Assembly: GCA_040877935.1 (NCBI GenBank)
Contig: JBBDNB010000021.1
Location: 1-64,000 of the forward strand
Direction: 5' to 3'
Length of the DNA stretch: 64,000 nucleotides
Source of the DNA: Chitinophagales bacterium
GTDB taxonomy: Bacteria; Bacteroidota; Bacteroidia; Chitinophagales; CAIOSU01
Below, in pieces: positions 28,017-37,527 of the stretch (within the stretch, counting starts at the first letter, position 1; the number at the start of each line of letters is the position of its first letter). The notes beneath the pieces are model-generated. The model did not search any database. It saw nothing but the letters and a program-made list of their open reading frames with translations, and had not been told where the DNA came from. Position numbers and translations under genes: made by a program.

Positions 28017-30257
28017 TCAATTTTTATCCGGGCTAAAATGCTTTCTCAACCTTTCAATACCGTATTGTATATGCGGTTGTTCGAGCGTTGTAAGAATATC
28101 TTCTTTCTCTTTGGATGTGAGGTGTAAATTGAGCGATGCTTCCTCTTCTTTGGTTTTTGGGCGGTATTCAAAAACAATATAATCGAGTTTGCCATCCAGC
28201 CATTCCTCACCAAAGCTCAGCAAGTAGTTGTGCTGATAGTCCTGTACTTTAAACATATTGGTGTATAAATTGCTGATCGGGTCGAGGAATAGATTGGTAA
28301 TGGTATTACGGTCATATTTCTCTACTTCTATGTTTTTCCCCACAATTCTTGTTTGCAGTAAAATCACACCGCTTGTATTTTCTTTTATCCATTCTTTAAA
28401 AACCTGGATAAATCGAATAGAGGTTTCTATTCCATAATTATCGCGAAATCCGGCATCTGAAACTTTAATTTCAGGTGTGCTGGGCAGTGCAATGTTTGGC
28501 AGAATATAGGGGTAACTTGCATTCATTCTTATAGACGTGCTAAGCCGGAGATCAAGAGGCTTGTGCTTTTCAAAAAGCGATAGAAAGTCCACTCCGTCCA
28601 CATCTTTGTAATCAGGCTGATAGTGCTTGTTGAATGGGCGCATCAGGTAGCGCACAGGTGTTGAGGAAATATAGATTTTGCGCTCGTCATTAATGATAGT
28701 CGGGGAAGTAATAAGCATAGGAATAACACCTGTTTCAACATATTCTTTATAATCTCCGAGGCTTTTATCTATGGCATAATTGGTGTTGATGTGAAATTGT
28801 TTTTCAAAAGAATAGCCACGATCGAGTTTGTATTTTTTGTTGCCAATAGTGATTTTGTGAAAGGGATAAAAAAGATCGTTTACAGCAAAAGTGAAAACAA
28901 TAGGATTGAGCATATCCTTTGAGATGTTATTGGTGTATTTCTTGTCATATAATTTTATGGTGTCGTTCATTTGCTTTTGCAGATATATTTCCCTGATATA
29001 TGCAGCAGACATCATTCCTCCAGACGCACCACACATCAGGGCACTGTGGTCCATGATTTTTCCATTAAAAACGCTGTCTAATTTTTGCATCAGGCTAAAA
29101 GCAAATGTTGTAGAGCTCAACCCGCCACCGCTAAAATTGGTGATGATCATTTTGGGTTTTTTCTCCCCGGTTTTTTTCTTCCAGGCCTCCAGTGTTTTTA
29201 TGGTATTGGCTTTGTCAAATTCTATATTTTCCCTGGAAGCTATGGAATCCAAAACACCAAGGGAATAATTTGCAGGAGCTTGATTGTAATCAATTCCAAA
29301 AGCCTGGCTGTTTTGATTGATAACCTCGTTTTTTATCAAAAAATTAAGTCCTACTAATAGCAGGATTATAATAAAGGCACGCCATCTCAAAAACCAAAAT
29401 TCAAGAATGCCCGACAGGGATATTAAAATAGTAACAACCAAAAGTGCACTTGCACCTGCCGGAATTTGAAACAAGGGATTGTCCACTACAAAACTAAAAC
29501 CGAGCAAAAGCAAAATAGAGATTATCTGGATTGTTAGTGCATTGGAGTGGTTCTGCTCAAATACTTTTTTAATCAAATCACTATTGTAATGTTGCACTTC
29601 TCTCGTTGTCCGTATTTTTAATGAGGTGCTTAAATAAGTCCTGACTGAAAACTCACCTGCTTCCTTGCTTTTTTCCTGCCAAAGCAAATTTTGGCGAATT
29701 TTCATTTTATTTTCAAACTGCGCTACTTCTTTAATTTTATTGCCAAACATGCTGAAAATATTCCTGTTGGTGGTTTGAAAATAAATGGCAGAAAAAACCA
29801 CATTGGCAACAATCCCTGCAAGAAAACCCGAGATATCTATGAGGATAAACTGGTATTTGATAAATTCGCTCTTCATCTGAAACTTGTACACCAAGATGAT
29901 GTAGGTGATAATAAATGCAAGGGGAAGCAACGCATTGTTAAGGCAATAAACAGCAAAAGGTCTTTTAAAAGTGGCGAGAAATGGAAAGTAATTGCTATTG
30001 AGGATATAAGTAGTGATATTCCACACCATAAAAAACCCCCCAATTGCAAAGCCCAGTAGGGCAAAACTCAGAAAACTCACTTCTCCCAAATATTCGGGAT
30101 CTAAGAAAAGATAGGCAATGCCAAATTCATTGCCGAGCTGATTGCTGATAAAAAGAAAGAGCATCACCCAAAACAACAGCAATATCTGATGTTTTTTCAC
30201 ATGCAGAATCAGCAATTGAACAGGAAAGAATTGATAAAAGCTTTTTAAGATGCTCAA
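28017..30257 (-). CDS. multi-pass membrane protein with patatin-like phospholipase domain
   Basis: 746 residues. The N-terminal ~330 residues hold several hydrophobic helices (e.g. ILLLFWVMLFLFI, FLSFALLGFAIGGFFMVW, LALVFIITY-like segments and a later cluster ending at residue ~315). The C-terminal half is a patatin hydrolase: oxyanion loop FSGGGLSS, nucleophile Ser412 in CGASGG (GxSxG) and catalytic Asp601 in DAGFRDNYG. Such enzymes use a Ser-Asp dyad to cleave lipid acyl esters. The fusion to an integral membrane portion suggests action on membrane lipids from the cytoplasmic face. No neighbour suggests a pathway. Confidence 0.8.
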   Translation of the reverse strand: MSILKSFYQFFPVQLLILHVKKHQILLLFWVMLFLFISNQLGNEFGIAYLFLDPEYLGEVSFLSFALLGFAIGGFFMVWNITTYILNSNYFPFLATFKRPFAVYCLNNALLPLAFIITYIILVYKFQMKSEFIKYQFILIDISGFLAGIVANVVFSAIYFQTTNRNIFSMFGNKIKEVAQFENKMKIRQNLLWQEKSKEAGEFSVRTYLSTSLKIRTTREVQHYNSDLIKKVFEQNHSNALTIQIISILLLLGFSFVVDNPLFQIPAGASALLVVTILISLSGILEFWFLRWRAFIIILLLVGLNFLIKNEVINQNSQAFGIDYNQAPANYSLGVLDSIASRENIEFDKANTIKTLEAWKKKTGEKKPKMIITNFSGGGLSSTTFAFSLMQKLDSVFNGKIMDHSALMCGASGGMMSAAYIREIYLQKQMNDTIKLYDKKYTNNISKDMLNPIVFTFAVNDLFYPFHKITIGNKKYKLDRGYSFEKQFHINTNYAIDKSLGDYKEYVETGVIPMLITSPTIINDERKIYISSTPVRYLMRPFNKHYQPDYKDVDGVDFLSLFEKHKPLDLRLSTSIRMNASYPYILPNIALPSTPEIKVSDAGFRDNYGIETSIRFIQVFKEWIKENTSGVILLQTRIVGKNIEVEKYDRNTITNLFLDPISNLYTNMFKVQDYQHNYLLSFGEEWLDGKLDYIVFEYRPKTKEEEASLNLHLTSKEKEDILTTLEQPHIQYGIERLRKHFSPDKN

Positions 30258-30314
30258 AATTCAAAGTGATTTGGAGCAAAATAAAACAGTTTTTAAAAAG
30301 TAAAAAGTTTTGTG

Positions 30315-31760
30315 TCAGTTTTGATTTTCATAACAGCCAATATCCGGGTTGCTTCCGCGCATATTTCCTGCTAAATCCTCACTGATTATTTGTGGAGAAT
30401 TATCCCCCCCGGCATCTATAGCAGGGGATCCGGGGTTTAAAGTATAATCTCCTTCAGGGCGATCAACAAATTGAGGATCTTCATTAAAAATAGTATTTGG
30501 AAAAAATTGTGGCAGCGTATCAATTTCCGAACGTACCAGGCAATGGTCAAAAAGTGCATCGAAAGGCACCCCCTGGCCAATATCTCCAAACTCTATTTCG
30601 TTTTCAAGCGATCCGTAAATAATGGAGTTGTAAAACTTAGCATCTAAACTTGCAGGAAATATTTGTGTTTGTCCTTCACATTCTACTCCTGCTACATTGC
30701 TCATAAAAACAGAAGGCGTTTGGTGATTAATAGCTGCGCTTCCATAATTGGCAAAAGTACAATGTACAAATTCATAAGCACCTCCAAAACCCAGTGATAC
30801 CAAATAATCTCCGCTATTATAAACAAGCAGATTATTGGCAGATATAGCAGAAAAAAATCCTGCTATGCCTGTTCTAAGGCTATTGCTGATAATGGTGTTT
30901 TCTATCATAAGATCCGGAGCGTTATCTGCTCTGAACACTTCGCTAAAACGACAGGCACTGTCTAATGCAGCGGAACCCACTGAAACGCCAAAATTTGCAT
31001 TTCTGATTTCCGCATGGCGGATATAAGAATTTTCACTGCCGCGCAAAATACTGATGCCCGGCCATTGCCCGGGCAGATCATCATAAAACTCCTCCAGTCG
31101 AGTTCCCTGAAATGAGACAGGATTCTCCCTGTTTCCTTCAACCTGGAGGGTGCCTTCAACAAAAAAGCCGGAATTGGGCCCCACATAAATGCGCACGCCT
31201 TCTTCAATTCTCAAGAAGCAATCCTCAGGAACCAAAGTATTGTTTAGCAAAACATAGGGTTTGTCATTGGTCCAGGTTTCATCGCAGATTTCAGCTGCTT
31301 TGTAAAAATTGGCATTCTGCCCCCATGCACTGAGCACTGCTGTCTGCCTACTGCCATTGGTGTGAAATTCCACCTCATCGGCAATAATAAAGGGATTGTT
31401 CAAATTAGTGGGATCAACCGTTACTTCCACAAAAATATAAATACTGTCGCGCGGCCCGATTTCCACATCCCTGGCCTGATTACCAGACACTCCGTCAATA
31501 TTCAATCTAAAATTTGAGCTGTTGCTACCTACAAGATTAATCTCAGCTATTTTTACCGAAAGTTTATTGTCATTAAATACTTTCAACGCTTTGGTAGTAG
31601 AACCCAGGGTTGTAAATACCGTATCGAAACTCAGGGTATCTTCAGAAAATCGCAATACCTCTCCTCCTTCTGTGAAAAAGCGATCTTTACGGCAGGAACT
31701 TGAAAAAACAAGCACACAAGCCAAAACAGAAAACAAGGTGTATTTTATGAAAGTCTTCAA
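30315..31760 (-). CDS. surface lipoprotein with right-handed parallel beta-helix
   Basis: 481 residues. Lipoprotein signal with lipobox FSSSC. After an Ig-like segment (about 40-150) the chain shows repeating short strands with stacked Asn and small residues (ISILRGSENSYIRHAEIRNA, IENTIISNSLRTGIAG, AINHQTPSVFMSNVAGVEC) and ends in the motif NPGSPAIDAGG with DIGCYE, characteristic of choice-of-anchor Q / pectate-lyase-like beta-helix proteins. No polysaccharide lyase residues can be assigned. Probably a cell-surface binding or structural protein. Confidence 0.8.
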   Translation of the reverse strand: MKTFIKYTLFSVLACVLVFSSSCRKDRFFTEGGEVLRFSEDTLSFDTVFTTLGSTTKALKVFNDNKLSVKIAEINLVGSNSSNFRLNIDGVSGNQARDVEIGPRDSIYIFVEVTVDPTNLNNPFIIADEVEFHTNGSRQTAVLSAWGQNANFYKAAEICDETWTNDKPYVLLNNTLVPEDCFLRIEEGVRIYVGPNSGFFVEGTLQVEGNRENPVSFQGTRLEEFYDDLPGQWPGISILRGSENSYIRHAEIRNANFGVSVGSAALDSACRFSEVFRADNAPDLMIENTIISNSLRTGIAGFFSAISANNLLVYNSGDYLVSLGFGGAYEFVHCTFANYGSAAINHQTPSVFMSNVAGVECEGQTQIFPASLDAKFYNSIIYGSLENEIEFGDIGQGVPFDALFDHCLVRSEIDTLPQFFPNTIFNEDPQFVDRPEGDYTLNPGSPAIDAGGDNSPQIISEDLAGNMRGSNPDIGCYENQN

Positions 31761-31854
31761 GCGAAGGAGTACATATTAAGTATTGATAGAAAATTTTAAT
31801 TACGCCTTTGCTGGCGTATTTATTGCACAAAAATAGGATTAATAGCCGTGAAAA

Positions 31855-32559
31855 TCAGGAATGGGCATAGCCAATTACAGCAAGGCTGACTTTGGCAGCT
31901 TCTGCGCGGTGCAGTTGCAGTGCACAAGCCTCTAAAGTTGAGCCTGTGGTAACAACATCATCCACCAGCAAAATGTGTTTGCCTTTTACTTTGTCTGTTT
32001 TTTCTACTGAAAATATTTTACTGACATTGTCCCAGCGCTGGTACTTGCTTTTTTTGGTCTGGCTCTGGCTGAAGATGTTTCTTTTCATTACCTCACCCGA
32101 CCAGGGAATGCCCATAGCCTCTGATAGTCCGGCTGCAAAAAAATCACTTTGATTGTAGCCTCTTATTTTCTGCTTTCTCTTGTGCAGGGGAACGGGAATT
32201 ATCAAATCAAATGCTTTGTGAAAATCTACGTGTTTTAGTTTTAGGCCATAGTTTTTGCCTACAAACATCCCGACCTCTGTTTTGCCGTGGTATTTCAATT
32301 GATGCATCAACTTTTGAATGCTGCTTTTTTTAAAGAAGAAATATGCGGCCAAACAATATTGAATGTCAATTCTGCCCCAAAACAGTTTAGACATCATATT
32401 GGGTTCGTGCAAATGAAAATCTGTTTCCGGCAATTGGTCACAGCAGTGCAAACAAACTATTTCCTCTCCATTCAATAAGCGATGACCACAAGCACGACAA
32501 TTGTCCGGGAAAAACAAATTGAGCAGGTCGCTGAAAGCAGGAAGGCTTGTCGTATTCAT
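31855..32559 (-). CDS. comF: ComF-family phosphoribosyltransferase-like protein
   Basis: 234 residues. N-terminal zinc ribbon CRACGHRLLNGEEIVCLHC (two Cys pairs), then a type I PRTase fold with the PRPP-binding motif ILLVDDVVTTGSTLEAC and the conserved KRKQKIRGYNQSDFFA. ComF is required for DNA uptake in naturally competent bacteria and is thought to act on incoming single-stranded DNA in the cytoplasm. Other competence genes are not in the window. Confidence 0.9.
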   Translation of the reverse strand: MNTTSLPAFSDLLNLFFPDNCRACGHRLLNGEEIVCLHCCDQLPETDFHLHEPNMMSKLFWGRIDIQYCLAAYFFFKKSSIQKLMHQLKYHGKTEVGMFVGKNYGLKLKHVDFHKAFDLIIPVPLHKRKQKIRGYNQSDFFAAGLSEAMGIPWSGEVMKRNIFSQSQTKKSKYQRWDNVSKIFSVEKTDKVKGKHILLVDDVVTTGSTLEACALQLHRAEAAKVSLAVIGYAHS

Positions 32560-32656
32560 TTTCCGCTTTTTGAAAACTCGATATAGCTATTGATAATTCA
32601 AATAAATATAAGCAAATTATTCATGCTATGAATTACTGCAGAACAGAAATAAAAAA

Positions 32657-32684
32657 AGCAGAGCGTCCATAGGACAACTCTGCT
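32657..32684 (-). terminator. intrinsic terminator of the MmpS-like gene
   Basis: On the minus strand AGCAGAG (complement of 32678-32684) pairs with CTCTGCT (complement of 32657-32663), with an inner TCC/GGA pair, followed by a seven-T run. It lies 29 bases after the stop of the small secreted protein gene. Confidence 0.85.
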
Positions 32685-32712
32685 CAGTTATTTAGTGATT
32701 TGCAAAAAGATA

Positions 32713-33063
32713 TTATAAAATAGTCCCTACACGAGCTGATACAAATTCTTTAACACTCTCGTCAGAGACTTCAAGCTTACCATCTTTTAGAATGGTTACT
32801 TTAACTTGCTTTCCTTTGGTATTTGTTGCTGATACATATACAAAGTTGCCTTTAGGGGCATTAAACTTAAGGTTCCAGTTCTCAGCATTTTTTACCACTT
32901 CAGACTCACCATCTTTGTTTCTGTAGGAGACTGTACATTTGTCACATTCCACTTTATATTCTACCTGATAAGAAGCTTTATCTGAATCGCTGCTTTTAAA
33001 GGCGAGAAAGCCAAGTGAACTTACGGAAATAATGCCGATTAAGGCGAAAGCTGATTTCTTCAT
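32713..33063 (-). CDS. small secreted MmpS-like beta-sandwich protein
   Basis: 116 residues with N-terminal signal or anchor (FALIGIISVSSLGFLAF). The mature part shows the pattern seen in Bacteroidota MmpS-family-like secreted proteins: YQVEYKVEC, CTVSYRNKDGE, a Trp before FNAPKGNFVYVSATNTKG and VTILKDGK. It has the pair Cys-x-x-Cys (CDKC). Role unknown; it forms its own transcription unit ending in a good terminator. Confidence 0.55.
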   Translation of the reverse strand: MKKSAFALIGIISVSSLGFLAFKSSDSDKASYQVEYKVECDKCTVSYRNKDGESEVVKNAENWNLKFNAPKGNFVYVSATNTKGKQVKVTILKDGKLEVSDESVKEFVSARVGTIL

Positions 33064-33141
33064 TGTTTGTGCTTTTTTGATTTAAGGAATACCCTCCCTA
33101 ATACGCGAAACAGAACAAAGAGTTACAATAGGATAAGTTTT

Positions 33142-33813
33142 TTACTTAATTTTTTTGACTATCAGATTTTTGCAAACCTTGTGGCTGGTGAAGACGCTGG
33201 TATCATTATTGATCTTTATTTGCCTGGATCCATCGTAATCATTGCTCTCCAGTACTTCGACTTTGGATTGTATGGCAATATTGAGTTTGTCTAAGTATTG
33301 TAAAAATTCAGGGGATTGCTCATTTACATTTACTATAATTCCTTTGTCACCGTTTTCCAGTTCGCTTAATTTTTTTTCTTCGAAATAAGGGATGTTCCCA
33401 TCTTTATCGGGAATAGGATCTCCATGCGGATCGTAGCGAGGAAAGTTGAGAAATTGATCGAGTCTTGATGTGAGCAAAGGAGAACTTACATGTTCCAGCT
33501 CTTCGGCTACTTCGTGCACCTGATCCCAGTTAAAATTTAATTTTTCTACCAGGAACACTTCCCAGAGTCTGTGTCTTCGCACCAAATCAATTGCTACATC
33601 ATTACCCTTTGAAGTAAGCTTTACACCTTTGTATTTTTTATAGCGCAGCAAATCTTTATCGGCAAGCCTTTGGAGCATATCAGTTACAGAAGCCGCTTTT
33701 GTTTTAATTTCACTTGCTATTGCATTGGTGGAAATGTTTTCAAGGCTATTTTCAGAGAGTTTGAAAATGGCTTTGATATAATTTTCTTCTGTGATTGAAA
33801 GCCCCATGTTCAT
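33142..33813 (-). CDS. DtxR/MntR-family metal-dependent transcription regulator
   Basis: 223 residues. N-terminal winged helix (ITEENYIKAIFKLSE, IASEIKTKAASVTDMLQRLA), followed by the metal-binding dimerisation domain with RRHRLWEVFLVEKLNFNWDQ, HEVAEELEHV and the C-terminal SH3-like FeoA domain from about residue 150. His and Glu in HEVAEELEHV fit the manganese or iron site of MntR/IdeR. No metal transporter is adjacent, so the effector is not clear. An ATG two codons in (MGLSITEENY) is an equally good start. Confidence 0.9.
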   Translation of the reverse strand: MNMGLSITEENYIKAIFKLSENSLENISTNAIASEIKTKAASVTDMLQRLADKDLLRYKKYKGVKLTSKGNDVAIDLVRRHRLWEVFLVEKLNFNWDQVHEVAEELEHVSSPLLTSRLDQFLNFPRYDPHGDPIPDKDGNIPYFEEKKLSELENGDKGIIVNVNEQSPEFLQYLDKLNIAIQSKVEVLESNDYDGSRQIKINNDTSVFTSHKVCKNLIVKKIK

Positions 33814-33827
33814 ACTATAAAGTTATA

Positions 33828-34247
33828 TCAATTGCCCCTGAGTTTGTCCCAGAAGCTTTTCTTTTTGCGCTGCTTATTGCTTTCTGAGTTTTCTCCTCTG
33901 ATTTGCTGTATAATATTATCCCAACCGGGAAATCCCCCAAGGTTTCTGTCATCTATAAAGAGATCTGCATGAATTTTACGGCTTGTATTTTCATCTAATT
34001 TTTCACCTGGATAGCTCTCGTTAACAGCAAAAAATTCAATGCCATTTTTTCTGCAAAATTCTACAGCTTCTTCTAATAGAGGACCGGCACGATATGTCCA
34101 GAGAATTAATTTGTGCCCGTCTTCCTGCAATTTTTTTAAGGATGAAAAAGCAAAGAGTTTTTCTTTACCAATTTTTGGATACTCGTGATCTACAATAGTC
34201 CCGTCAAAATCAACGGCAATGGTTTTTGATTCAATATTGTAATTCAT
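33828..34247 (-). CDS. small HAD-superfamily hydrolase
   Basis: 139 residues. HAD motif I is AVDFDGTIVD (nucleophile Asp and acid Asp), motif II is LILWTYR and the acidic motif IV is LFIDDRNLGG. The protein lacks a cap, as in the BT0820-type Bacteroides proteins of unknown substrate. Its ATG overlaps the map stop by four bases, so it is translated with map. Phosphatase activity is inferred from the motifs only. Confidence 0.85.
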   Translation of the reverse strand: MNYNIESKTIAVDFDGTIVDHEYPKIGKEKLFAFSSLKKLQEDGHKLILWTYRAGPLLEEAVEFCRKNGIEFFAVNESYPGEKLDENTSRKIHADLFIDDRNLGGFPGWDNIIQQIRGENSESNKQRKKKSFWDKLRGN

Positions 34248-35035
34248 GCTTTTTCATGTTTCACTATCCCCAGTGCTTCTTCTACATAATCAAAAGTAGA
34301 TAATATTTCAGGTTTCCCATTTACTATAGCCACATTGTGCTCAAAATGTGCAGAGGGTTTTCTGTCGGCAGTTACAATGGTCCAGCCATCAGAAAGTTGC
34401 ACCACTCGGTGCGTTCCCATATTGATCATTGGTTCTATGGCCAAAACCAATCCTTCCTGTAGTTTTTTGCCTTTTCCGCGCTTGCCGTAATTGGGCACTT
34501 CCGGATCTTCGTGCATTTTCTGACCCAAACCATGTCCTACCAATTCTCGAACCACTCCATATCCAAAACTCTCGGTGTAGCTTTGAATAGCATAGGAAAT
34601 ATCACCTACTCTATTGCCCTCGCGCATTTGCTCTATGCCCAGATAAAGGCTTCTTTCCGTTACTTCCAGCAATTTGTTTACTTCATCTGACACCTCGCCC
34701 ACTTTAAAGGTATAGGCATGATCGCCATAATAGCCATTCATTTTTACGCCACAATCAATGGAAATAATATCGCCCTCTATCAAGGGTTTTTCGCTGGGAA
34801 TGCCATGCACTACTTGTTCGTTCAGCGACATGCACAAAGAATTTGGAAAATCGTACAAACCCAAAAAACCGGGTACGCCTCCATGATCTCGAATAAATTC
34901 CTCCGCTAACTTATCTATACTCAAAGGAATGGCTCCTGGTTTTACTTCTTTGGCAATAATTCCAAGTGTTTTAGAAACCAATTGCGCACTTTCCCTTATC
35001 AATTCTATTTCTTCCTTTGATTTATATTGAATCAT
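34244..35035 (-). CDS. map: type I methionine aminopeptidase
   Basis: 263 residues. Removes the initiator methionine from nascent proteins. The five metal ligands can be followed: Asp in SIDCGVKMNGYYGDHAYTF (two Asp), His in VGHGLGQKMHEDPEVPNYG, Glu in LAIEPMINMG and Glu in HFEHNVAIV. A bacterial type I enzyme without zinc-finger extension. Overlaps the HAD gene; divergent from gpmA. Confidence 0.96.
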   Translation of the reverse strand: MIQYKSKEEIELIRESAQLVSKTLGIIAKEVKPGAIPLSIDKLAEEFIRDHGGVPGFLGLYDFPNSLCMSLNEQVVHGIPSEKPLIEGDIISIDCGVKMNGYYGDHAYTFKVGEVSDEVNKLLEVTERSLYLGIEQMREGNRVGDISYAIQSYTESFGYGVVRELVGHGLGQKMHEDPEVPNYGKRGKGKKLQEGLVLAIEPMINMGTHRVVQLSDGWTIVTADRKPSAHFEHNVAIVNGKPEILSTFDYVEEALGIVKHEKA

Positions 35036-35162
35036 CTAAAACTTATTTAGGCTCAAAGTTAATGCGAAAACTACTGTGGGACAATTATTCTATTTTTAGT
35101 AACCTGAGTTAGATAATTATTTAATCATTACATGCTTTCCATAGATAACACTTGATTGTTTT

Positions 35163-35170
35163 TAACTTTG
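35163..35170 (+). promoter_or_regulatory. -7 box of the gpmA promoter
   Basis: TAACTTTG matches TAnnTTTG and ends 17 bases before the gpmA ATG. The -33 region is poor, so only the -7 box is claimed. Confidence 0.45.
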
Positions 35171-35187
35171 CATGATAAGCACAAAAG

Positions 35188-35934
35188 ATGAGAAAATTAG
35201 TATTACTGAGACACGGGCAGAGCACCTGGAATAAGGAAAACCGATTTACGGGCTGGAAAGATGTAGGGCTGACCGAGCAAGGAGAAAGGGAGGCCAAACA
35301 AGCCGGAAAGATTCTTAAAGAGGAAGGTTTCAAATTTGATATGGCCTATACTTCAGTTTTGAAAAGAGCCATTAAAACACTGTGGATTACGCTAGAGGAA
35401 ATGGATCAGATGTGGATTCCCGTTATCAAACACTGGCGACTGAACGAGAGGCACTACGGGGCTTTGCAGGGATTGAACAAAGCTGAAACCGCAAAAAAAT
35501 ACGGTGAAAATCAAGTCTTGGTTTGGCGCAGAAGTTATTCCACCCCACCTCCTGCTTTGAAAAAGACCGACAAAAGATATCCCGGAAATGATCCGCGCTA
35601 CAAATTATTGGGCAAAAAAGATATTCCCGTGGCAGAATGCTTGAAAGACAATGTGGCTAGAACGCAGCCCTATTGGGAAGGAGAAATTTTGAGGGATATT
35701 AAATCGGGCAAAAACATTTTGATTACCGCGCATGGAAATAGCCTACGATCCATTATTAAAATGTTGGATAATGTTAGCGAGGAGGAAATCCTGAAAATAA
35801 ATGTACCCACGGGCGTGCCTTTGGTTTATGAATTGGATGATGATTTAAAGCCCATTCGACATTATTACCTGGGCGATCAAGATGCAATAAAAGCTGCTAT
35901 GGAAAGTGTGGCCAATCAAGGGAAAGCTAAATAA
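35188..35934 (+). CDS. gpmA: 2,3-bisphosphoglycerate-dependent phosphoglycerate mutase
   Basis: 248 residues, the normal length. Interconverts 3- and 2-phosphoglycerate in glycolysis. Catalytic RHGQSTWN (His phosphorylated during the cycle), the pair ERHYGALQG and the second His in [11 protein letters not shown] identify the dPGM branch. Six bases separate it from the phosphatase gene downstream, and the following three genes run as one unit. Confidence 0.96.
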   Translation: MRKLVLLRHGQSTWNKENRFTGWKDVGLTEQGEREAKQAGKILKEEGFKFDMAYTSVLKRAIKTLWITLEEMDQMWIPVIKHWRLNERHYGALQGLNKAETAKKYGENQVLVWRRSYSTPPPALKKTDKRYPGNDPRYKLLGKKDIPVAECLKDNVARTQPYWEGEILRDIKSGKNILITAHGNSLRSIIKMLDNVSEEEILKINVPTGVPLVYELDDDLKPIRHYYLGDQDAIKAAMESVANQGKAK

Positions 35935-35940
35935 AAGCCT

Positions 35941-36663
35941 ATGCCGAACCCCTCAAAAACCAGCAGAAAATCTCAATGGGCCATCTCCGATATTCACGGA
36001 TGTGCCGATACTTTTAGGGCATTGGTGGAAGAACAAATCGGCCTTTCAAATATCGAAACGCTTTACCTTTTGGGCGATTATGTAGATCGTGGTCCCAACT
36101 CGAAAGGTGTTTTTGATTATATTTTTGAATTAAGGGGAAAAGGACTGCCCGTACATTGCCTTATGGGCAATCACGAAGATTTGATGTTGGATTCAGTGAA
36201 ATCTCCAGAGGATTTTGAACTGTGGATGAAAAATGGCGGTGAAATAACGCTGGACAGTTTCAATGAGTGGAGCGTTAATGATATTGGTGAAGTTTATTTT
36301 CAGCTCATTCAAAACACGCAATTATTCATTGAACTAGAGCATTATTGGCTGGTACATGCCGGCTTTGAAACAGCAGATAAAAACCCCTTTGAAAACAGGC
36401 GCATGTTGCTTTGGAAAAGAAATATGGAATATGATGCGGCCTTGTTAAAAGGCAAGAAAGTAATCCATGGACATACGCCCACACCTTATACTGAAATCAA
36501 AGAGAAAATTGAAAACGAGGAGATGGTGATAAGCATTGATGGTGGTTGTGTGTATAAAAACAGAAGAGGCATGGGACATCTTTGCGCTTTAAATTTAGGC
36601 AATATGGACTTGGTCGTTCAAAAAAATATTGATATCATACCCGAGAAACCAAATCAACATTAA
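35941..36663 (+). CDS. PPP-family serine/threonine-type protein phosphatase
   Basis: 240 residues. The PPP metal motifs are complete: SDIHGC (GDxHG variant), LLGDYVDRGPNSKGV and LMGNHEDLM, then HAGF and IHGHTPT for the last metal ligands. Similar bacterial enzymes dephosphorylate proteins or small diadenosine nucleotides; substrate cannot be decided. Second gene of the gpmA-elbB unit. Confidence 0.9.
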   Translation: MPNPSKTSRKSQWAISDIHGCADTFRALVEEQIGLSNIETLYLLGDYVDRGPNSKGVFDYIFELRGKGLPVHCLMGNHEDLMLDSVKSPEDFELWMKNGGEITLDSFNEWSVNDIGEVYFQLIQNTQLFIELEHYWLVHAGFETADKNPFENRRMLLWKRNMEYDAALLKGKKVIHGHTPTPYTEIKEKIENEEMVISIDGGCVYKNRRGMGHLCALNLGNMDLVVQKNIDIIPEKPNQH

Positions 36664-36665
36664 AA

Positions 36666-37346
36666 ATGAAAGTAGCAGTATTATTATCAGGCAGTGGCGT
36701 ATATGATGGTTCTGAAATCCATGAAACGGTCTTAACGCTTTTGGCCATAGAGAAAAATGGTGCAGAATGGTTTGGCATTGCGCCCAATATCAATCAACAC
36801 CATGTGGTGAATCACCTGAATGGCGAGGAAATGGACGAGAAGCGCAATGTATTAATAGAATCTGCACGAATAGCGCGTGGCAATGTGAAAGATTTAAAAG
36901 AAGTCTCAGCCGATGATTTTGATGCATTGGCCATTCCCGGAGGTTTTGGCGCTGCAAAAAATTTGACCAAATGGGCATTTTCCGGTCCCGAAGGAGAAAT
37001 TGACCTGGAAGTAAAGCGCATTATCAATGAAACAATTGAAGCCAGAAAACCAATTGCGGCCATGTGCATGGGGCCAACCGTAATTGCAAAAGCCCTGCAA
37101 GGCAGCAAGCTAAAAGCCAAATTAACCGTGGGTACTACGGAGGAAAAATCTCCATACGATATTAAAGCCATAAGCCAGGGCATGGAAACTGCCGGAGCTG
37201 TAGCAGAAATGAAAACAGTACAGGAACAAGTGATTGATGAAAAGCTGAAAATAGTCAGCACGCCCTGTTATATGATGGATACCAGTGTGGCGGAAATTGC
37301 AGCGTCTATTGATGCGACCATTAAAAGGATGATGGAGTTGGGATAG
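36666..37346 (+). CDS. elbB: ElbB-type glyoxalase (DJ-1/PfpI superfamily)
   Basis: 226 residues. The opening VAVLLSGSGVYDGSEIHET and the nucleophile elbow IAAMCMGPTVIA with Cys are those of ElbB, a class I amidotransferase-like protein reported to act as a glyoxalase and linked to isoprenoid synthesis. The Glu in DGSEIHE is the expected partner of the Cys. Starts two bases after the phosphatase stop. Confidence 0.93.
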   Translation: MKVAVLLSGSGVYDGSEIHETVLTLLAIEKNGAEWFGIAPNINQHHVVNHLNGEEMDEKRNVLIESARIARGNVKDLKEVSADDFDALAIPGGFGAAKNLTKWAFSGPEGEIDLEVKRIINETIEARKPIAAMCMGPTVIAKALQGSKLKAKLTVGTTEEKSPYDIKAISQGMETAGAVAEMKTVQEQVIDEKLKIVSTPCYMMDTSVAEIAASIDATIKRMMELG

Positions 37347-37427
37347 GTTTTTAGTATCCTAACCTGGACAAGCCAGAACCAAAGAGGTAAGATCAAAAGA
37401 ATTGTCAACCATAACCCAGCAGTAGCA

Positions 37428-37475
37428 CAATCCCGCAGTAGCCACAAGGCATGCCTTGTGGCTACTGCGGGATTG
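37428..37475. repeat. 48-bp perfect palindrome, REP-like
   Basis: Bases 37428-37451 and 37452-37475 are exact reverse complements with no loop (arm begins CAATCCCGCAGTAGCCACAA). The inner part has a GTAG...CTAC frame around GGCATGCC. A degenerate start of the same arm (CAGCAGTAGCAC, 37418-37428) precedes it and a copy of the second arm (GCCTTGTGGCTAC) follows, as if units were stacked. GTAG-headed palindromes are typical of REP sequences mobilised by RAYT (TnpA-REP) proteins; no such gene is in the window. Confidence 0.7.
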
Positions 37476-37527
37476 CCTTGTGGCTACATTGGCTACCTAA
37501 ACAGACCTAAAATTTAAATTTGGTAAG

